DNA of 9,390 nt from an uncultured Neisseriaceae bacterium (lineage in GTDB: Bacteria > Pseudomonadota > Gammaproteobacteria > Burkholderiales > UBA11063): the NCBI GenBank assembly GCA_903891375.1, contig CAITEL010000058.1, forward strand, positions 1-9,390, given 5' to 3'. A program made the position numbers and the translations under genes. Below the pieces are notes generated by a model that had not been told where the DNA came from, did no database searches, and saw nothing but the letters and a program-made list of their open reading frames with translations. Positions 6,083 through 9,390 of the stretch are shown here, in pieces; the stretch's first letter is position 1, and every line of letters starts with the position of its first letter.

Positions 6083-6112
6083 ATTATAAATGAGAATAAC
6101 TCTCATTTGCAA
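6083..6112 (-). promoter_or_regulatory. feoA promoter with Fur box
   Basis: On the minus strand a -35 TTGCAA (6107-6112) and a consensus -10 TATAAT (6083-6088) are 18 bases apart. Between and overlapping them lies a 21-bp inverted repeat AAATGAGA-n5-TCTCATTT (6088-6108) with perfect 8-bp arms. Its centre, TGAGAATAACTCTCA, matches 12 of 14 positions of the 7-1-7 Fur motif TGATAATnATTATCA. Fur with iron bound here would block RNA polymerase, so the operon is predicted to be induced by iron starvation. Transcription would start near 6076, leaving about 27 bases before feoA. Confidence 0.88.
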
Positions 6113-6209
6113 ATATATTTATACCTGTATCTAATTAATAACAAATGAAGTTTTTCTGCAGAATTTATGTAGCAGTAAACTGTCATATTTATATTAGCCC
6201 ATAAATCAA

Positions 6210-6235
6210 AAACCTCACAGCAAACAGCGAGGTTT
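6210..6235. repeat. Short hairpin (AAACCTC/GAGGTTT)
   Basis: AAACCTC (6210-6216) pairs with GAGGTTT (6229-6235) around a 12-base loop. The loop and right arm belong to a 17-base segment (6216-6232) that recurs at 6299-6315 with two differences. No gene ends here in either direction, so a terminator role has no obvious client. Confidence 0.6.
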
Positions 6236-6260
6236 GTTTAGAGCAAAAACTTTTATAGAG

Positions 6261-6315
6261 CAAGGGCTGGATACCAGCCTTCGCTGGTATGACAGTGTCA
6301 CGGCACACAGCGAGG
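6261..6315. repeat. Compact palindromic intergenic repeat with flanking direct repeat
   Basis: ATACCAGC (6271-6278) and GCTGGTAT (6283-6290) form a perfect 8-bp hairpin with a CTTC tetraloop, set in the context CTGG...ATGACAG. The layout (TGGATnCC, short loop, GGnATGAC) is the common small palindromic repeat scattered between genes in many Proteobacteria. The segment CACGGCACACAGCGAGG (6299-6315) to its right echoes 6216-6232 at 15 of 17 bases. It is likely a dispersed, non-coding element. Confidence 0.72.
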
Positions 6316-6407
6316 AATTATACCCAAAGAGATTAAAAGTTACGCATAAAATCCTTATCTAAATACAATTGTACGTAAAATACTAAGTACACTGACGTCA
6401 AACGTTG

Positions 6408-6413
6408 TATAAT
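6408..6413 (+). promoter_or_regulatory. Probable -10 element for slt-cca
   Basis: TATAAT at 6408-6413 is a perfect -10, 27 bases before the slt ATG. No good -35 is present at 16-18 bases (aagtac or agtaca), so the promoter may be weak or activator-dependent; a TGACGTCA palindrome lies at 6393-6400. Confidence 0.5.
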
Positions 6414-6440
6414 AATGGAAAATTAGCGGAGACTTATATA

Positions 6441-8345
6441 ATGCTAAAAAAGATTCTTGGAACTATTCTAACTTTAATGGTAAGTGTATCATTTGCTACT
6501 AACAACAGTATCTTAATTGAGGCAGATCGGGATTTTTCCCGCAATAGATTGAATGAACTTGCTAACTTATACCAAGCTAATTATAAGGATCCTGTTGTTG
6601 CATATCTATACGCAAAAGCTATGCTCTCTTACAAAAATGAACCCACATATGCTGAAGATTTTGTAGCTAAAATGCCTAATAGCTATATGGAAAATGACAT
6701 CGCACACCAATTATTAATCTACTATTACACCAATAAATCATATTCTAATTACAAAAAAACTTATAATACCTTATATAATACACAAATTAGCCCAAATGAA
6801 ACATGTGGTTATGATATTGCAAATATAAAACTTAACCCTAATTACTTAATGAAAACCGACAAAAATTGGTTGATAAATAACAATGGTCCTGATTGGTGCA
6901 GCCAATTAATCTTACTACAGTACCAACGTCAAGAAATATCTAAGGCCTCACTCCATCATTCATTAATTAATTTGAGCATCAATAATGACAGTACTAGCTT
7001 TAACCAAATAGCTACACCATTACAGATTAAACCCATAAAGTTTAATATATATCAAAATACCATATTTAAAAAATTACCAAAAAATCAATATATTCAAGCA
7101 TTTTACATTACCAATATCTCCAAGAAATACCCGGACAAAGCATTGAAAATGTTAGACTCAATCGCTATAGAGAAATCCACTAAAACTATTATAGCTAACT
7201 ATATTGCCATGCGATTTGCCACCAACCAAGAATTTAGCAATGCAATATCTGTGTTTGAAAAATACAAATTTAGTGATTTATCCGATGATGAAATAGAATG
7301 GAAAGCACGTAGTTACCTTGCCTTAGGCAAATGGTCAACGTTAATTACTACAATAAACAATATGCCACAGTATTTACAAGATAAAAATGTATGGTTGTAC
7401 TGGAAAGCCAAGTCCTATGATGGATTGAATCAAAGTGCAAAGGCTAGTATCTATCTCCAAAAAATAAGTAATGATTATTCGTATTATTCCATGTTGGCAC
7501 AAGGCGAACTACATACACCTACTATATTTTATGCGGGGATACCTACTAACACACCAATTCCCAACGATAAGTTTTATCACACATTAAAAAATGTGTATAA
7601 TTTATATAAATTAAGTCAAAATAATAATGCTACTTCACTTAAAACCATTGCTACCTACGAATGGTATTATTTAACTAGAATTGCCAACCAACAACAATTG
7701 AAACAAATGAGCATTTTAGCTAATGATTCAGGTGACTATATTTTAAGTATTAGTGCAGCACATAAAATTGTTCCACGATATCTGGCTCTAAGTTTTCCTA
7801 CACCATATTTATCCGCATTTGAAACTTATGCTGACATTATGAACCTAGATAGTGCATATACACTTGCCATTTCACGACAAGAAAGTCGATTCAATGCAAG
7901 CGTAGTTGCGTTTGATGGTGGTGAAGGACTTATGCAACTAATGCCTCAAACCGCACAGTATATATTTCGTAAAACTAAATATATGCCATGCTCACGATTA
8001 AATTATACTTGCAATATAAAACTTGGCACGTGGTATCTAAGTAGCCTTTATCAAAAATTTGGTAGCTTTATTTATGCAACCGCAGGATACAACGCAGGAC
8101 CAAACCGTGCAAAAAAATGGCAAATAAATCTGGCAGGTATGGATAATCGTATACAAATCGAATTGATACCTATTCAAATTACACGTGACTACGTACAAAA
8201 AGTTTTAACCAATAAAGCTATCTATGAAAGTAAACTAAAACACCAAACAAATATTAATTTACTCAAATACATAACAGCACTACGTGATGCACCACAAAAC
8301 ACTGATATACTCAGTGATGATAACACTGATGCTAATAAACTATGA
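6441..8345 (+). CDS. slt: Soluble lytic murein transglycosylase (Slt70 type)
   Basis: This periplasmic enzyme cleaves the MurNAc-GlcNAc bond of peptidoglycan, making 1,6-anhydro-muropeptides. The 634-residue precursor (E. coli 645) has a signal peptide ending near VSVSFA-TNN, a long alpha-helical superhelix forming the ring-like U and L domains (about 30-450), and a C-terminal lysozyme-like domain. There, AISRQESRFNASV holds the catalytic Glu at about 481, followed by GLMQLMPQTA (about 496-505), the Cys pair in MPCSRLNYTC, and YNAGPNRAKKW (about 550-560). The end ELIPIQITRDYV corresponds to the conserved E-x-IPF-x-ETR-x-YV, with Ile in place of the ETR Glu. I start at ATG 6441, which has GGAG 9 bases upstream; the in-frame TTG at 6405 lies on the -10 element. 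The cca start overlaps its stop, so the two genes are one operon. Confidence 0.96.
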   Translation: MLKKILGTILTLMVSVSFATNNSILIEADRDFSRNRLNELANLYQANYKDPVVAYLYAKAMLSYKNEPTYAEDFVAKMPNSYMENDIAHQLLIYYYTNKSYSNYKKTYNTLYNTQISPNETCGYDIANIKLNPNYLMKTDKNWLINNNGPDWCSQLILLQYQRQEISKASLHHSLINLSINNDSTSFNQIATPLQIKPIKFNIYQNTIFKKLPKNQYIQAFYITNISKKYPDKALKMLDSIAIEKSTKTIIANYIAMRFATNQEFSNAISVFEKYKFSDLSDDEIEWKARSYLALGKWSTLITTINNMPQYLQDKNVWLYWKAKSYDGLNQSAKASIYLQKISNDYSYYSMLAQGELHTPTIFYAGIPTNTPIPNDKFYHTLKNVYNLYKLSQNNNATSLKTIATYEWYYLTRIANQQQLKQMSILANDSGDYILSISAAHKIVPRYLALSFPTPYLSAFETYADIMNLDSAYTLAISRQESRFNASVVAFDGGEGLMQLMPQTAQYIFRKTKYMPCSRLNYTCNIKLGTWYLSSLYQKFGSFIYATAGYNAGPNRAKKWQINLAGMDNRIQIELIPIQITRDYVQKVLTNKAIYESKLKHQTNINLLKYITALRDAPQNTDILSDDNTDANKL

Positions 8346-9390
8346 CTATGCAAATCTATAAAGTCGGTGGGTGTATCCGTGATAAGTTACTAGGGGTCAA
8401 TAATAACGATACGGATTATGTCGTTGTAGGCGCTTCTATTGAGGATATGCTAGCACTTGGTTTTATTCCCGTGGGACGTGATTTTCCTGTATTTTTACAC
8501 CCGAAAACTCACGAAGAATACGCACTAGCCCGTAAAGAACGCAAAAATGGTCTTGGTTATAAAGAGTTTAAGTTTTATACTGATAAAAATGTAACCTTGG
8601 AAGAAGATCTGAAACGTCGCGATATCACAATTAATGCTATGGCAGAAGATGAATTAGGTAATATCATTGATCCATTTGCAGGGCGTAATGATTTAAAACA
8701 TAAAATAATTAGACATGTATCTGATGCTTTCGCTGAAGATCCACTGCGTGTGCTTAGAGTTGCTCGTTTTAGTGCTAAATTAAATTTCACCATTGCACCT
8801 GAAACTTTTAACTTAATGATAAAAATAGCTAAAGATAAGCCTGAGCTATTAAGTTTATCGAATGAACGAATTTTTCTTGAACTATCCAAAGTATTGAATA
8901 GCAATCATATCGCTACTTTTTTTAAAATTCTACATGATTGTGGTGTACTTAAGTATATTTTAACTGAATTTAATGTATTATTTAAAATACCAGAAACATT
9001 TAATAAACTAACTGCTATCTTTGATATTATAAGCTCTGGCGTAGTCTTAGATCTTCAACAAAAAGAGTCTCTTCTTTACTATATAATTTGTTACAAGTTA
9101 CCAGTTGATGAATATATGCAGGTAATTAATAAAAGCTTATTGCCTAGAGCAACTAAAAGCCTCACAGAACTTTTAGTTAAATTATATCCCGTATTAATAA
9201 ATTTTACTCAAATTATTCAACAACAAGATGTTATTATCGGTTCAAAAATAATATTAGAATTGATGAACAAATTGGATCCATTACGCCAAAATTTTCGTTT
9301 TGAAAATTTTAGTATACTAGTGCGCATTATTGCTGTGTCTGACAATATTCTCACGTTAATCGAAAGTAGTTTAGCCAGAATTAATTACAT
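8342..9390 (+). CDS. cca: CCA-adding tRNA nucleotidyltransferase, HD region degenerate (C-terminus beyond window)
   Basis: Cca builds or repairs the 3'-CCA end of tRNAs from CTP and ATP. I translated 349 residues by hand. The head domain is complete: KVGGCIRDKLLG (GG at 9-10), catalytic DTD at 23-25 (D21 and D23 if the start is the second ATG, the E. coli numbering), GRDFPVFLHPKTHEEYALAR, the neck motif EEDLKRRDITINAMA at 88-101, AEDPLRVLRVARF at 131-143, and NERIFLEL at 174-181. The E. coli-type protein then has an HD phosphohydrolase domain (HPEID...LCHDLGK). Here that part is shortened, and IICYKLP (248-254) stands where LCHDLGK is expected, so the His-Asp pair is gone. The later helices (LPRATKSLTELLVKLYPVLI, LMNKLDPLR) still follow the family. 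E. coli Cca has 412 residues. ATG at 8342 overlaps the slt stop as ATGA; ATG at 8348 is an alternative, and neither has a clear Shine-Dalgarno, so coupling to slt is likely. Confidence 0.94.
   Translation, partial: MTMQIYKVGGCIRDKLLGVNNNDTDYVVVGASIEDMLALGFIPVGRDFPVFLHPKTHEEYALARKERKNGLGYKEFKFYTDKNVTLEEDLKRRDITINAMAEDELGNIIDPFAGRNDLKHKIIRHVSDAFAEDPLRVLRVARFSAKLNFTIAPETFNLMIKIAKDKPELLSLSNERIFLELSKVLNSNHIATFFKILHDCGVLKYILTEFNVLFKIPETFNKLTAIFDIISSGVVLDLQQKESLLYYIICYKLPVDEYMQVINKSLLPRATKSLTELLVKLYPVLINFTQIIQQQDVIIGSKIILELMNKLDPLRQNFRFENFSILVRIIAVSDNILTLIESSLARINY

Larger units (their letters stand above)
6113..6407. other. feoA-slt divergent intergenic region
   Basis: This stretch separates the two divergent operons. 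It holds no open frame that I can support. It contains a TTCTGCAGAA palindrome (6154-6163), two hairpins with flanking repeats (6210-6315, described separately), and the 8-bp palindrome TGACGTCA (6393-6400) just before the slt -10. Nothing else stands out. Confidence 0.7.

Noticed and set aside
5844..6083. Plus-strand open frame opposite feoA
   Set aside because: Antisense to feoA and runs to the feoA promoter; no family features.
6050..6112. N-terminal extension of FeoA from TTG 6112 or ATG 6106
   Set aside because: These codons lie in the -35 and Fur box, upstream of the predicted transcript start, and add residues foreign to FeoA.
6405..6440. TTG start for slt twelve codons upstream
   Set aside because: It overlaps the -10 TATAAT, and the ATG at 6441 gives a proper signal peptide with GGAG upstream.
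8575..8904. Minus-strand open frame of 109 codons
   Set aside because: Antisense to the catalytic core motifs of cca.

Overview
The window is an ordinary AT-rich proteobacterial chromosome segment made mostly of housekeeping genes. It suggests a Beta- or Gammaproteobacterium. Points leaning to a Neisseriales-like betaproteobacterium are the short 618-residue FeoB (the Neisseria form, as I recall it, is near 620; E. coli's is near 770), the ErpA sequence around [15 protein letters not shown], and the slt-cca gene pair. This placement comes from remembered family features, not from a search. No phage, plasmid, CRISPR, transposase or defence gene is visible.

Layout: everything from 1 to 6049 is on the minus strand and reads right to left. 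A Fur-box promoter (6083-6112) drives feoA (5783-6049), feoB (3920-5776) and a small Cys-rich FeoB-associated membrane protein (3689-3895), which together form a ferrous iron uptake operon. An extended -10 promoter (3641-3670) and a structured leader follow, then rpsB (2690-3505) and tsf (1655-2539), encoding ribosomal protein S2 and elongation factor Ts. Between rpsB and tsf lies a 115-bp imperfect palindrome (2570-2684) whose outer arms resemble ERIC/IRU elements. A terminator after tsf (1600-1627) overlaps a strong promoter (1591-1620) for erpA (1089-1481, Fe-S carrier). A tightly coupled gene for an unknown secreted low-complexity protein (567-1076) follows, then plsY (1-551, C-terminus beyond the window), which encodes the acyl-phosphate glycerol-3-phosphate acyltransferase.

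On the plus strand, divergent from feoA, are slt (6441-8345, soluble lytic transglycosylase) and, overlapping it by four bases, cca (8342 to the window end, CCA-adding enzyme). The Cca HD region appears shortened and without its His-Asp pair. The feoA-slt intergenic region carries a compact hairpin repeat flanked by two near-identical 17-bp segments.

The genes do not form one pathway. Iron import (Feo) sits near iron-sulfur delivery (ErpA), but the two have separate promoters. I see no new multi-gene system. The items most worth a second look are the ERIC-like element inside the rpsB-tsf transcript, the degenerate HD domain of Cca, the fresh 30-bp tandem duplication at the ErpA N-terminus, the start-stop codons just before the plsY GTG start, and the unknown secreted protein.
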